Shown piece after piece: positions 15,694 through 25,359 of a DNA stretch of 64,000 nt; within the stretch, counting starts at the first letter, position 1; every line of letters begins with the position of its first letter. This DNA is from Pedobacter hartonius (lineage in GTDB: Bacteria > Bacteroidota > Bacteroidia > Sphingobacteriales > Sphingobacteriaceae). Location of the stretch: NCBI RefSeq assembly GCF_900107535.1, contig NZ_FNRA01000005.1, forward strand, positions 186,001-250,000. Direction: 5' to 3'. A program made the position numbers and the translations under genes. The notes below the pieces were generated by a model. It had not been told where the DNA came from, did no database searches, and saw only the letters and a program-made list of their open reading frames with translations.

Positions 15694-16482
15694 TTAAATT
15701 TGTTTTACTTTTTTTGCAAATGGAGCTGTAGCACGGTTCAGATAGCCGTGTGCCGATGCATTAATAAATATTACAACGGCAACGGCAACAGCTACCCATG
15801 CTACTGCAGGATGGTTGTTCCAGTTTTTTACAGCGATAGCAACAATTCCCCATACGCCAACATTGGCATATTCTCTCATATTGCGTCTCCAGGTCATGGT
15901 AATAAATATAAGAGAGGCCAATAGTAATACCAGGATAGCCCAGGTTTCGGCATTGACAGGATTCCCGTTCCATCCGATAGCAGTTAAATACGCTGAAATA
16001 TTGATGATGAGCGCTACGTTGATCCATCCGAAATAAAGACTGAACGGCCACCAGATATAAAATATTACCGGATTGGGGGCATCCCATCTTTCCATATTGG
16101 TATGGAGTACGATCTTTAAAAGCGAGAAGAAAATAACCACCATGATCAGTAAGGACAGACCGGGTTGGTCATTGGTAAAGGCCCAAACCCATGCCGCATT
16201 AGCGAGGTTGGCGATAATAAACCACCAGCCGATCTGAAATATAAAGTCCCGCTTCAGGTCTTTCCTGAAAAGGTCTGCCGACTGATATACTGCAAACACG
16301 ATGAGCGATATATAGATCAGCCCCCAGATCCCAAAGGCATATCCGGCAGGTGTAAGCAGGTTTTCATACTTTGCAGAGATCTCGCCGATAGATGGTTTGT
16401 CCTGCTGGCCATTAAATAAATAATTAATGGCAATGGCAAAGAATAAGGTAACGATGTTTAAGATCTGGAGAAGTCTTTTCAT
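15694..16482 (-). CDS. TspO/MBR-related membrane protein
   Basis: A 262-residue integral membrane protein with about seven or eight hydrophobic helices. The tryptophan-rich patches L-T-P-A-G-Y-A-F-G-I-W-G-L-I-Y, W-W-F-I-I-A-N, A-A-W-V-W-A-F and Y-I-W-W-P-F-S-L-Y-F-G-W match the larger TspO/MBR-like proteins. TspO proteins bind porphyrins or sterols and respond to stress; the role of the longer bacterial form is unclear. It lies 69 bases after a DtxR-type repressor on the same strand and just before a small acidic gene, so the three may be one transcript. Confidence 0.75.
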   Translation of the reverse strand: MKRLLQILNIVTLFFAIAINYLFNGQQDKPSIGEISAKYENLLTPAGYAFGIWGLIYISLIVFAVYQSADLFRKDLKRDFIFQIGWWFIIANLANAAWVWAFTNDQPGLSLLIMVVIFFSLLKIVLHTNMERWDAPNPVIFYIWWPFSLYFGWINVALIINISAYLTAIGWNGNPVNAETWAILVLLLASLIFITMTWRRNMREYANVGVWGIVAIAVKNWNNHPAVAWVAVAVAVVIFINASAHGYLNRATAPFAKKVKQI

Positions 16483-16551
16483 TCCTGGGGATTAGTAATC
16501 TATCTTTAAACACCAGTAAGCTGACAAGGTTTGATCATCAGAAAAAATTGT

Positions 16552-17211
16552 CTATCCCAGTATCACCAGGATGTTATCGGTCATTTTACTGGAAACGCTT
16601 TTTGGTTCTCCGCCGTCGATAGTAATGGTCATCGACTGGTCGAACTCCATCTTTTCGATTACCCGGATTGTTGATCCTAAACTTACATTCAGCTGTTTCA
16701 GGTATTTCAGGAAGGGGGTAGAAGTGTCTCTCACACTGCCTACTTTACAGGATTGATTAACATCCACTTCACTTAACCTCTTATTGGCATAAACGGGCAT
16801 TTTGCCATTCTGTGCCGGAATAGGATCTCCGTGAGGGTCAAAAGCAGGGTTCCCCAAAAAGTCATCCAGTTTTTTTGCCAGCTGTTCATCGTGGATATGT
16901 TCCAGCTGTTCGGCGATATCATGTACCTCATCCCAGTCGTAATGCAGTTTTTCTACTAAAAACACCTCCCAGAGTCTGTGCTTGCGAATAATGTCCAATG
17001 CGGCAGCTTCACCAGCGGAACTGAGAATGGCACCCTGTACCTTATCATAGGTGATCAGATCCTTATCCTGAAGTTTTTTCAGCATATCAATAACAGAGGC
17101 AGGGTTATTCCCCAGTGCATCAGAAATAGCCTTGGGGCTTACTTTATTTTCACTCTTACCAATGTGGTAAATGGCTTTAAGATAATTTTCTTCGGAATAA
17201 GTCTTCTTCAT
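16552..17211 (-). CDS. DtxR/MntR family metal-dependent repressor
   Basis: A 219-residue DtxR-family regulator. Residues 1-65 form the winged helix (Y-S-E-E-N-Y-L-K-A-I-Y, V-S-P-K-A-I-S-D-A-L-G-N-N-P-A-S-V). Residues 70-140 form the dimerisation and metal domain: H-R-L-W-E-V-F-L, W-D-E-V-H-D-I-A-E-Q-L-E-H-I and the D-P-H-G-D-P-I-P motif. The C-terminal 75 residues form an FeoA/SH3-like domain. Family members bind Mn(II) or Fe(II) and repress metal uptake. A TerC-type protein lies 1.7 kb away, and a TspO-like gene follows directly, so manganese or haem stress is a plausible context, not proven. Confidence 0.9.
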   Translation of the reverse strand: MKKTYSEENYLKAIYHIGKSENKVSPKAISDALGNNPASVIDMLKKLQDKDLITYDKVQGAILSSAGEAAALDIIRKHRLWEVFLVEKLHYDWDEVHDIAEQLEHIHDEQLAKKLDDFLGNPAFDPHGDPIPAQNGKMPVYANKRLSEVDVNQSCKVGSVRDTSTPFLKYLKQLNVSLGSTIRVIEKMEFDQSMTITIDGGEPKSVSSKMTDNILVILG

Positions 17212-17317
17212 TTTTCAGCTAATCAATCAAAAGTAAATAAATATTTATCTAATCGTAACCCGTTTAAATTGAAATATACTTTATCTTTACCACTACGTAC
17301 TGATAATCAGAATACCA

Positions 17318-17527
17318 ATGCAAACCAATCCTCATAATGAAGCTGAAGAATCCCAACAAAATCAGGAAGAGCACCGGCATATTCCTTTTAATGGATTTGT
17401 AAACGTGAATGATATTGTCAGAAAAAGACGTCAGTTAAGAAATGCTGAATTTAATGTCGCAGATGAATCCTGGGACGCAGATTTCAACCAGCAGACTGAA
17501 CAGCGCCCGAAAGGCGACCCCGGGTAA
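17318..17527 (+). CDS. Small hydrophilic protein of unknown function
   Basis: A 69-residue protein starting M-Q-T-N-P-H-N-E-A-E-E-S. It is rich in Gln, Asn and Glu at the start, has a basic middle (V-R-K-R-R-Q-L-R-N) and an acidic end (E-S-W-D-A-D-F-N). No known domain or signal peptide. It is divergent from the DtxR gene and 61 bases upstream of the antiporter, in the same direction. Codon usage looks like that of its neighbours. It may be a real short conserved gene, but coding evidence is limited to a clean frame and context. Confidence 0.5.
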   Translation: MQTNPHNEAEESQQNQEEHRHIPFNGFVNVNDIVRKRRQLRNAEFNVADESWDADFNQQTEQRPKGDPG

Positions 17528-17588
17528 GCCAGTTCTTATATTCTGCCAACAAAATTTCCTGTTCGTTGTTATGCAATGAATAGAATAA

Positions 17589-18845
17589 ATGCCCATGGAT
17601 CATTACCTTGTTATTGTAACAATTATTGGGGTAGGGATTTTGGGAATGGCATGGATGCCTGCGCTGACTGCAAAAACAAGAATTTCCTACTCTGTCATTT
17701 ATCTTCTTTTAGGAATGCTGCTGTACAGCATTTTCGATTTTCTGCCTGCACCCAACCCAAGGGAATATCGAGGACTTACGCTTCACCTTACAGAGCTGGT
17801 CGTGATCGTTTCCCTGATGTGTACAGGCTTAAAGATTGATCAGAAATTTTCTTTCCGCACCTGGAGCATACCGTTCAGACTGGTAACGGTCACGATGTTG
17901 CTGTGCATAGCGGCAGTAACCGCAATCGGTATTTTTTATTTTCATATGCCGCTGGCCACCGCATTGTTGCTGGCTGCGGTTTTGGCGCCCACGGATCCCG
18001 TCCTGGCGACCGATGTACAGGTAGGTGATCCAAATGAAGAAGATAGGGATAATGTAAAGTTCTCCCTCACGGCAGAAGCTGGTTTCAACGATGGAATGGC
18101 TTTTCCATTTGTCTGGCTCGCGATAGCAATCGCAATGGTGTCTGTTAGTGGCGGGCCTTATATGATCACATGGATATGGAAACATGTAGTTTACCAGATT
18201 CTTGCCGGGCTGTTATCCGGATTTTTACTGGGAAAGCTGCTCGCCTACGTGCTGTTTACGCTGTCAAAGAAGTACGAGACCTTTGTGACCCAGGATGGAT
18301 TTGTATCCATCGCTGCAACGTTAATTGTCTACGGAGTGACGGAAATGGTCCATGGATATGGGTTTGTGGCCGTATTTATCGCGGCATTAACATTACGTGC
18401 CTATGAAAGAGGAGACAGGTACCACAACCGGCTGCACGCATTTTCTGATCAGATTGAGCGTATCCTCGTAGCCATTATGCTCATTTTATTTGGAGGAAGC
18501 CTGGTCCGCGGAATTATGAACAGCCTTACCTGGCCTATGGCAGCTTTTGGCATTGTGTTTATATTTGTCGTCAGGCCATTAGCCGGTCTGGCAGGGCTGA
18601 TTGGTACCAGGCTGAAGATACAGGAGAAGCTGGTTATCAGTTTTTTTGGCATCAGGGGAATGGGATCACTCTATTACCTGGCATTTGCTTTTAGCACCAC
18701 ATTTTTTAAAAATCAGGACCAGTTATGGTCTGTAGTGGCTTTTATTATACTGGTCTCCATTGGTATTCACGGACTAACTGCAGGGTTTACCTTCAGGAAA
18801 CTTGAAGAGGTATTACCGGAGGACCGGGAAATTCTGGCTAAATAG
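17589..18845 (+). CDS. Cation:proton antiporter (CPA1/NhaP-like)
   Basis: A 418-residue membrane protein with about 12 helices. The hallmark A-P-T-D-P-V-L-A-T-D sits in the fifth-sixth helix region, followed by A-E-A-G-F-N-D-G-M-A-F, the paired Asn-Asp ion site of CPA1 exchangers. It should exchange Na+ or K+ for H+ across the inner membrane. The C-terminus is short, with no RCK domain. Two close ATG codons (17589 and 17595) are possible starts. The TerC-type gene follows after 90 bases in the same direction. Confidence 0.9.
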   Translation: MPMDHYLVIVTIIGVGILGMAWMPALTAKTRISYSVIYLLLGMLLYSIFDFLPAPNPREYRGLTLHLTELVVIVSLMCTGLKIDQKFSFRTWSIPFRLVTVTMLLCIAAVTAIGIFYFHMPLATALLLAAVLAPTDPVLATDVQVGDPNEEDRDNVKFSLTAEAGFNDGMAFPFVWLAIAIAMVSVSGGPYMITWIWKHVVYQILAGLLSGFLLGKLLAYVLFTLSKKYETFVTQDGFVSIAATLIVYGVTEMVHGYGFVAVFIAALTLRAYERGDRYHNRLHAFSDQIERILVAIMLILFGGSLVRGIMNSLTWPMAAFGIVFIFVVRPLAGLAGLIGTRLKIQEKLVISFFGIRGMGSLYYLAFAFSTTFFKNQDQLWSVVAFIILVSIGIHGLTAGFTFRKLEEVLPEDREILAK

Positions 18846-18935
18846 AGTGGTTTGTCCTGCTATCGCCATGATTTAATTGATAAAGAACAAATAAACTGAT
18901 ATGCGGGTTTAGCTATCATTAAATGAAGAATTAAA

Positions 18936-19715
18936 ATGGATTTTTTGCATACTGTACTTGGAGAAGACATTAAGGCCGGTCTTTTAATTATCTTAAACCT
19001 TGTTGTGATAGAGAGCCTGCTTTCCGTAGACAATGCTGCGGTGTTGGCTACCATGGTGATGGACCTGCCAAAAGACCAAAGGGGGAAGGCGCTGAAGTAT
19101 GGTATCATTGGCGCCTATATCTTCAGGGGAATCTGCCTGTTAATTGCATCCTGGCTGGTTAAAATATGGTGGCTCAAACCAATAGGAGGAATCTATCTTT
19201 TGTACCTTGCCTTCAGTTATTTCTTTAAAAAGAAGGACGAACCCGAACAGGAGGAAGTGGTAAACAAAAACAGGAACTGGATGTACAGATCAACTGTGGG
19301 GCTTTTGGGAACCTTTTGGGCCACTGTTGCACTGGTAGAAGTGATGGACCTGGCTTTCTCTATCGACAATGTTTTTGCGGCTGTGGCATTTACGGATCAT
19401 ATCTGGCTGATCTATACCGGGGTTTTCATTGGCATCCTGGCCATGCGTTTTGTTGCGCAGGCCTTTGTACGGCTGATGGAAAAATTTGTATTCCTGGAAA
19501 CAGCAGCATTTATCGTGATCGGGCTGCTGGGCATAAAGTTAAGCTCTTCCGTTTATACTCATTTCTATCCGGGATCTTTTATCTCTAAATTCCTGGAAGG
19601 AGATAAAGCAGATCTTGTTGTTTCTGTTCTTACCGTTTCCATATTCCTTATACCTGTGATCTCTTCCCTGTTATTTAATTTCCCAAAGAAACATAGTGAG
19701 GGTATTCCGGAATAG
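18936..19715 (+). CDS. TerC family integral membrane protein
   Basis: A 259-residue protein with about seven or eight membrane helices. The two repeats of the family are clear: V-I-E-S-L-L-S-V-D-N-A near residue 25 and V-M-D-L-A-F-S-I-D-N-V near residue 145, whose acidic and serine/asparagine residues form the putative metal path. TerC proteins have been linked to tellurite resistance and to manganese export. A DtxR/MntR-type repressor lies nearby on the other strand. Metal export, probably manganese, is the favoured reading, by family knowledge only. Confidence 0.9.
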   Translation: MDFLHTVLGEDIKAGLLIILNLVVIESLLSVDNAAVLATMVMDLPKDQRGKALKYGIIGAYIFRGICLLIASWLVKIWWLKPIGGIYLLYLAFSYFFKKKDEPEQEEVVNKNRNWMYRSTVGLLGTFWATVALVEVMDLAFSIDNVFAAVAFTDHIWLIYTGVFIGILAMRFVAQAFVRLMEKFVFLETAAFIVIGLLGIKLSSSVYTHFYPGSFISKFLEGDKADLVVSVLTVSIFLIPVISSLLFNFPKKHSEGIPE

Positions 19716-19791
19716 GGACGAAATGTATCATAAATAGAATGCTCAGCGGCGATGATCAGGGTCAATGGTAGATATCAATGGCTTTGCAGGA

Positions 19792-22062
19792 TTATTTTTC
19801 CAGTTTAATCTCCCCAATGGAGATCGTTTCCCGCGTATTTTCATTTAGCTGATAGCTGAGCTGAAATTTTTCTGTTCCTGCAATACTGAACTTCTCTTTG
19901 GCGGCCGACTGGAAATACAGTGGTTGAAAACCGGGATATGGCCTTGGCAGCAGTAATAGTGGTGAGGGAATAAGGGCAGCTAAGGGAATGCGCACCTCCC
20001 GGTCTCGTTTTCCCAGTTTAAACAGCTGGCCATAGGAGACTGCCGAACCGCTGATCAGGTTCACATTTAGATGTATTTCCGCAGATGCAGCAGCGTTGAT
20101 CACCAGGAAACGATAGCCAGATAAGTTGCCCTGATGATGAAGAATATCTTTAATATAGATCTCCATTCCACCATTTCTTTTTAATTTCTCTGGGGTATGG
20201 TTGATCTTCAGCACCGCCTTTTGATCCTTCCCGGCAGGTATGAAAGCATAATTATCAGCTTTCCAGTCGCCCAGGTAAAATATAAGATTAACAGGCGGTT
20301 TCGCCGGGTCGAAAAGAGTTACTGCTTCGGCAAAACCTGTGGAATCCGTAATTCTGCCTGGTGTTTGTTGTTTCACCGGGTTTTTAAGTACTACAGCCGG
20401 AGGGGCAATGAATTCATCCATCCTGATCCAGCCAATGCGGGTTGCCGGGTTTGCAGTTGCTTGCTGATTGCTCAGTAAATACGTCCCTGGTTTAAGCCGG
20501 AAAGAACGACCCGCAGCGCTAAGCCGGAGCGTATTGCCTTTGTTTAACCCTTGTACATGAAACCCTGCATTCAGACCGGGAAGGCTGATCGTCACCCGGT
20601 GTTCATTCCAGACAATCTTATTTACTTCTTTATCCGGCGAAGCTGTGGCAAAAGGATCGCTTATCTTTTGTACATCCGGCATAACCTCCAGCCTCCAGTT
20701 ACCATCGGGCAGCTTATCCATGAAGTAGGCGCCCGTTCCTTCGTAACTGACTACCGGTGATTTGCCAACGCCGGCTATGTGTTTTAGCGCCTGTGCAGCC
20801 AGGGGCATACTAGTAGTAGTATTTGAATAATAGAACGCTTCTTTAGTGTTCATCTCACTCAGGTTCTCCCGGTAGCTGAGCCTGAAATCTGCAAATGCCG
20901 TATCTGCCGGATAAGGCCCATAGGATTTAAACAATGGCGTGTTTCTGAAAATCTCTCCTGCAATGAGCAGGCTGATCGCCTTTGAGGGAGTATAGGCAAG
21001 ATTCAGATAATGGGTCTGATATTCTGTATTTCCGTATGCAGTAGCCATGGGGTCATAGGCAAACTGTGTAGCCCATTGGAATCCCGCAGTGCGAAAGCTC
21101 CGTGCCATTGCGGGGTACAGGTAAGATTGGAGGATATCTGCCGCATCGAATTCATAGATGATCCTTGGTTTGTGAAGGAAGGCGGGGATGGTGTCAAAAG
21201 GAATATGATAACGGTCTACATTCGGCAGGAAGTTTCCTTGCTGCTCATGTCCCGACACCAGCCCTGTCGGATACCACTGGAAGCTGAAGCCATCCACTTT
21301 TGATCCTGCTACAGCGGCGGCATAAGCCGGGGATTCACTGATATTATAGAACACCGGTTTATTCCATCCCGTGCTTCTGACTGCTTTGTTTAACCGGTTG
21401 ATATAAGCAGTAGTGAGCTGCTGCGGGCCGCTGTGCTTAGGTTCGTTGTTTAGTTCTGTGGCTACCACAAAAGGATCAGTACCATAAGTTTTCCCGGTGT
21501 ATGGATTTACATGTTTAAAAAACTGATATAGGTAACGCTCCTGTGCCAGGATAGCTTTTTCGTTTATTACCGACTGTTCTTTCCCGTATACATTACTAAA
21601 ACTGCCCGTCTGTTCATCTTTTTCGGGATAGCCATTTCCCCAGAAGGCAATTGGAGTGATCAGGATATAAATGCCGCGTTCCTCTAGTTTGGCAAGCAGG
21701 TAATCAAACAGCCGCAGGTGCTCATTGCTGAGCAGGTTTCCTGCAACATCACTGATCTCTGTATCCCATACATGTACCCTGAAAGCATTGATACCCAGCC
21801 TAGCCATATGGTACACGTCATTGTCAATCGCCTGCTGCGGACTTATTCCCAGTGCCCTGTGTGAACGGTATCCGTAGGCGAAGGGAACCGTGTAGTTTAC
21901 GCCAAAAAATGCAGCCTCTTTACCTTTCCGCTGCCAGCGGAGAATTCCCTTGCCATCAATACGAAGATGATCCGTTTTTACTTTAGTTAGCTGTGCATCA
22001 GTAATTTGTGTATTTAACGTAAACAGCAGGATACAGAATATCCGGAAGGGCAGTTTTCTCAT
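19792..22062 (-). CDS. Secreted GH5-like glycoside hydrolase with extra C-terminal domains
   Basis: A 756-residue secreted enzyme from M-R-K-L-P-F, with a signal peptide ending near T-D-A-Q. Residues about 30-430 form a clan GH-A TIM barrel. The acid/base is in T-E-L-N-N-E-P (Glu207) and the nucleophile in I-I-Y-E-F-D (Glu304), 97 residues apart as is usual for GH5-type enzymes. Residues 430 onward carry beta-rich domains I do not recognise, probably carbohydrate binding. It should cleave beta-linked glycans outside the cell or in the periplasm; specificity is unknown. It is divergent from the susC gene, 195 bases apart. An upstream ATG (22080) adds six residues before the signal peptide. Confidence 0.8.
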   Translation of the reverse strand: MRKLPFRIFCILLFTLNTQITDAQLTKVKTDHLRIDGKGILRWQRKGKEAAFFGVNYTVPFAYGYRSHRALGISPQQAIDNDVYHMARLGINAFRVHVWDTEISDVAGNLLSNEHLRLFDYLLAKLEERGIYILITPIAFWGNGYPEKDEQTGSFSNVYGKEQSVINEKAILAQERYLYQFFKHVNPYTGKTYGTDPFVVATELNNEPKHSGPQQLTTAYINRLNKAVRSTGWNKPVFYNISESPAYAAAVAGSKVDGFSFQWYPTGLVSGHEQQGNFLPNVDRYHIPFDTIPAFLHKPRIIYEFDAADILQSYLYPAMARSFRTAGFQWATQFAYDPMATAYGNTEYQTHYLNLAYTPSKAISLLIAGEIFRNTPLFKSYGPYPADTAFADFRLSYRENLSEMNTKEAFYYSNTTTSMPLAAQALKHIAGVGKSPVVSYEGTGAYFMDKLPDGNWRLEVMPDVQKISDPFATASPDKEVNKIVWNEHRVTISLPGLNAGFHVQGLNKGNTLRLSAAGRSFRLKPGTYLLSNQQATANPATRIGWIRMDEFIAPPAVVLKNPVKQQTPGRITDSTGFAEAVTLFDPAKPPVNLIFYLGDWKADNYAFIPAGKDQKAVLKINHTPEKLKRNGGMEIYIKDILHHQGNLSGYRFLVINAAASAEIHLNVNLISGSAVSYGQLFKLGKRDREVRIPLAALIPSPLLLLPRPYPGFQPLYFQSAAKEKFSIAGTEKFQLSYQLNENTRETISIGEIKLEK

Positions 22063-22256
22063 ATGTAAATCGGGCTCCAATTATAGGGCACAGCTACAGC
22101 AAAGGTATATATTCTCGATGTGAGCGTAACATCTGTTAATATAAATCGTACCCGTGGCCCTTTTCGTTAACAATTTGATAATATCAATGTGTGGTGCTGT
22201 TAAAGTAGAAGGAACACCTTTGTGCAAAATTTATAAGGTTTTAGGTAAAACGATTT

Positions 22257-25200
22257 ATGATAAAAAACTACACATTAATTTCCCGGTTCACCAATCAGCT
22301 TCAATGGAAAGGTATCTTTTCACTGATTTTAGTATTGGTATTATCGGTGAGTGCCTTTGCACAGCAAACAGGCCGAATTGTAAAAGGAACTGTAATTGAC
22401 GAGGCCAAAAGGTCCTTACCCGGAGTTACCGTTAGGGTAAAGGGTTCTTCTGCAGCGGTATCTACTAATCAGGATGGTGAGTACTCGATCAGGGTGAGTG
22501 GTCCGCAGGATGTACTTGTATTTATAATGCTTGGATCGGTAACGCAGGAGATTCCTGTGGGCACCAGAACAGATGTAAGCCCGGTATTAAAAGAAAACAG
22601 TAAATTACTGAACGACGTAGTTGTTATTGGTTACGGTAGTTCAAATAAAAAAGACCTTACCGGAGCAGTAGTGTCTATAAGCTCTGATGAGTTCAATCAG
22701 GGTGTATTGGTAAGTCCTGCGCAATTATTGCAGGGTAAAGTTGCCGGGTTAAACGTAACTAAAAGCGGTGACCCGAACAAGCAGCCCTCTACAACTTTAA
22801 GGGGGCCTTCTACTTTCCGTACCGGAGCTGCACAGGAACCTTTCTATGTAATTGACGGTGTTCCGGGTGCCTCTATCGATTTACTGGCTCCGGCAGATAT
22901 CGAGACAATTGACATCCTGAAGGATGCATCTTCTACGGCCATCTATGGTTCAAGGGCATCAAATGGAGTAATTATTGTTACCACAAAAAAGTCTAAAGCG
23001 GGACAGGCGAGACTTTCTTACAGTGGTTACGGAGCTGTCGAAAACGTATCAAAAACATACGATGTGTTAAGCGGGCCTGAACTGCGCAAGTATCTTGCAG
23101 ATAATGGTCAGGCACCCCTTTCGGCTCTTGACGATGATGGTTCTGATACCGATTGGCAGAAACTGATCGAAAGAACAGGATATTCGCAAAACCACAATGT
23201 TTCTTATGGCGGTTCGGGACAAAGTTCTGATTATGGTGCCAGTGTCAATTACCTGGACAACCAGGGGATATTGAAAAATACTTCGTTGAAAAGAACAATT
23301 GTAAGAGGATACATCAATCAGCGTTTTTTTAATGACAGATTAAAATTAGGTGTTACGGTTTCCAATAGCTCTTCAAATAGTGACGATATCTATTCTCAGA
23401 CTACAGCACTTTCAAACATGTTATTCTTTTTACCAACAGTAGGCCCTTTTAATGCTGACGGTACTTACAAAGAAAATTATCTGAGAACAGGTAGCGGAAC
23501 CCGTAACCCGCTTTCTGTAGTTGACAATAATTTAGTGAAGATTAAGAATGAAAAAACACTGATTAATGGTATTGCACAGGTGAACATCCTGGATGGATTA
23601 AAATTTACTGCAAGTTTGTCCACACAAAAAGATCAGAGTAACAATAATACCTACTTAAACAGCCAATCCGGATTAGCCAGAAATGCAAACGGAGTAGCGA
23701 TCAGATCTGAAGTGTTAAATACCACCAAAATTGCGGAGGGATATTTTAACTATGATAAAACGTTTGGTAAACACAGCATAAAATTACTGGCAGGTTATTC
23801 ATTTCAGGAAGATAAAACCAATGATGGTTTTGGGTTACAAACGCAAGGTTTTTCAAATGATCAGTTGGGTGCAAATAACCCGGCGTTGTCCAATCCTACG
23901 GGACTTAGTCAGCTGATATTAGATCAGACACTAGTTGGTTCTACTCTTAGATTAATCTCTTTCTACGGAAGGGCACAGTACAATTTTAACGAAAAATACC
24001 TTTTAAACGCTTCCTTAAGAAGAGATGGATCTTCTGCTTTCGGAATAAACAGCCGATGGGGATACTTTCCTGCAGTATCTGCCGGTTGGAGAATTATCTC
24101 TGAAGATTTCATGAAAAGTGTGCCAGTGGTAAGTGATCTGAAATTAAGAGCAGGCTGGGGTAAATCAGGAAACAGTCTTGGTTTTAACGCCTTTTCTTCT
24201 TTACTGGTTTATGGTGCCGGCAGCAAGTTTTATAACAATGGTTTGATCAGTAACGCGATCGGACCGGTAAGGAATGAGAATCTGAACCTGAAATGGGAAA
24301 GTACCGCAACCAGCAATATTGGTGTAGATTTCGGATTGTTTAAAAACAGGATCACGGGATCAGTAGATTATTATATCAAGAAAACATCTGATCTGATTTA
24401 TGACCAGTATGCGGTTTCTACTACACAGTTCCCTACAAACACCATTACTGCAAACGTTGGAAAGATCAAAAACTCAGGTATAGAAATAACCCTGAGCGCA
24501 GTAGCCGTTAAAACCCCAACTTTCAGCTGGACAACCTCACCCAATATCTCCCATAATAAAAACGTTGTAGAGGCGCTGTCTGATGCAATATATAAAATTG
24601 ACTATATCCAGACTGCCCAATTGGGTGGTAAAGGACAGTCGGGAAATTACAGCCAGATCATCCAGCCAGGAGAAGCATTAGGTACTTTCAAACTTTGGAA
24701 CTATGCAGGTAAAAATGCCGCAGGCGTTAGTACTTATATCAATGCTGCCGGACAAACCATTGCCAGTCAGCCTTTAACAACTGACATGAAAATTGCCGGT
24801 AATGCACAACCTAAATATATCTATGGATGGAACAACAGTTTCAGCTATAAAAAATGGGATTTAAATTTCCTTGTTCGCGGAGTGTTGGGTAATAAGATCC
24901 TGAACGCAACAGCAGCAGGACTGAATACACCAGCAGATGCTAAACTGCAAAATATTCCAAGGTCCAGCTTAACCGAATCCTTCGCTGACGTAAATGCTTA
25001 CCTGATCTCAGACAGATATCTGGAAAGCGGTTCTTACTTACGTCTGGACAATGCTACTTTAGGTTATACCATTAAACCTAAATCACCAACCATTAAAGCT
25101 ATCCGTCTTTATTTCTCTGCAAATAACGTATTCGTAATCACGAAATATTCAGGAATTGATCCGGAGATTGATATGGGTGGAGCAACGCCAGGTATTGACA

Positions 25201-25259
25201 ACAACAACTTTTACCCAAAAACACGTACGCTGAGTTTCGGTGTTAACGCATCATTTTAA
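22257..25259 (+). CDS. SusC/RagA family TonB-linked outer-membrane protein
   Basis: A 1000-residue SusC-type transporter. The signal peptide ends at A-F-A-Q-Q. A carboxypeptidase-like regulatory domain covers about residues 42-115, then a TonB-box region and plug (D-V-V-V-I-G-Y-G-S, about 123-230, with I-Y-G-S-R-A-S-N-G-V-I-I-V-T-T-K). The rest is a 22-strand barrel ending T-L-S-F-G-V-N-A-S-F. It works with the lipoprotein SusD encoded next to import a glycan or other large nutrient. A stable hairpin lies in the 100-base gap to susD. No sigma/anti-sigma or hybrid sensor gene is adjacent. The downstream PI-PLC gene suggests an unusual substrate. Confidence 0.95.
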   Translation: MIKNYTLISRFTNQLQWKGIFSLILVLVLSVSAFAQQTGRIVKGTVIDEAKRSLPGVTVRVKGSSAAVSTNQDGEYSIRVSGPQDVLVFIMLGSVTQEIPVGTRTDVSPVLKENSKLLNDVVVIGYGSSNKKDLTGAVVSISSDEFNQGVLVSPAQLLQGKVAGLNVTKSGDPNKQPSTTLRGPSTFRTGAAQEPFYVIDGVPGASIDLLAPADIETIDILKDASSTAIYGSRASNGVIIVTTKKSKAGQARLSYSGYGAVENVSKTYDVLSGPELRKYLADNGQAPLSALDDDGSDTDWQKLIERTGYSQNHNVSYGGSGQSSDYGASVNYLDNQGILKNTSLKRTIVRGYINQRFFNDRLKLGVTVSNSSSNSDDIYSQTTALSNMLFFLPTVGPFNADGTYKENYLRTGSGTRNPLSVVDNNLVKIKNEKTLINGIAQVNILDGLKFTASLSTQKDQSNNNTYLNSQSGLARNANGVAIRSEVLNTTKIAEGYFNYDKTFGKHSIKLLAGYSFQEDKTNDGFGLQTQGFSNDQLGANNPALSNPTGLSQLILDQTLVGSTLRLISFYGRAQYNFNEKYLLNASLRRDGSSAFGINSRWGYFPAVSAGWRIISEDFMKSVPVVSDLKLRAGWGKSGNSLGFNAFSSLLVYGAGSKFYNNGLISNAIGPVRNENLNLKWESTATSNIGVDFGLFKNRITGSVDYYIKKTSDLIYDQYAVSTTQFPTNTITANVGKIKNSGIEITLSAVAVKTPTFSWTTSPNISHNKNVVEALSDAIYKIDYIQTAQLGGKGQSGNYSQIIQPGEALGTFKLWNYAGKNAAGVSTYINAAGQTIASQPLTTDMKIAGNAQPKYIYGWNNSFSYKKWDLNFLVRGVLGNKILNATAAGLNTPADAKLQNIPRSSLTESFADVNAYLISDRYLESGSYLRLDNATLGYTIKPKSPTIKAIRLYFSANNVFVITKYSGIDPEIDMGGATPGIDNNNFYPKTRTLSFGVNASF

Positions 25260-25284
25260 CTATTTAGCCTTATACAGATAAACC

Positions 25285-25327
25285 TGCATAAGATGGCATA
25301 TCACAGAATTGAGACTCATCTTATGCA
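25285..25327 (+). promoter_or_regulatory. Hairpin between susC and susD
   Basis: TGCATAAGATG (25285-25295) and CATCTTATGCA (25317-25327) form a perfect 11-bp stem with a 21-base loop in the susC-susD gap. There is no T-run, so it is more likely an mRNA stability or processing element than a terminator. Confidence 0.5.
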
Positions 25328-25359
25328 AGCTTCATCAATTGAAAACAAATACTTACCAG

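Noticed and set aside
17237-17248. ATAAATATTTAT palindrome before the DtxR gene
   Set aside because: It is a 12-base AT palindrome in an AT-rich gap, expected by chance, and lacks the G and C positions of known MntR or DtxR sites.
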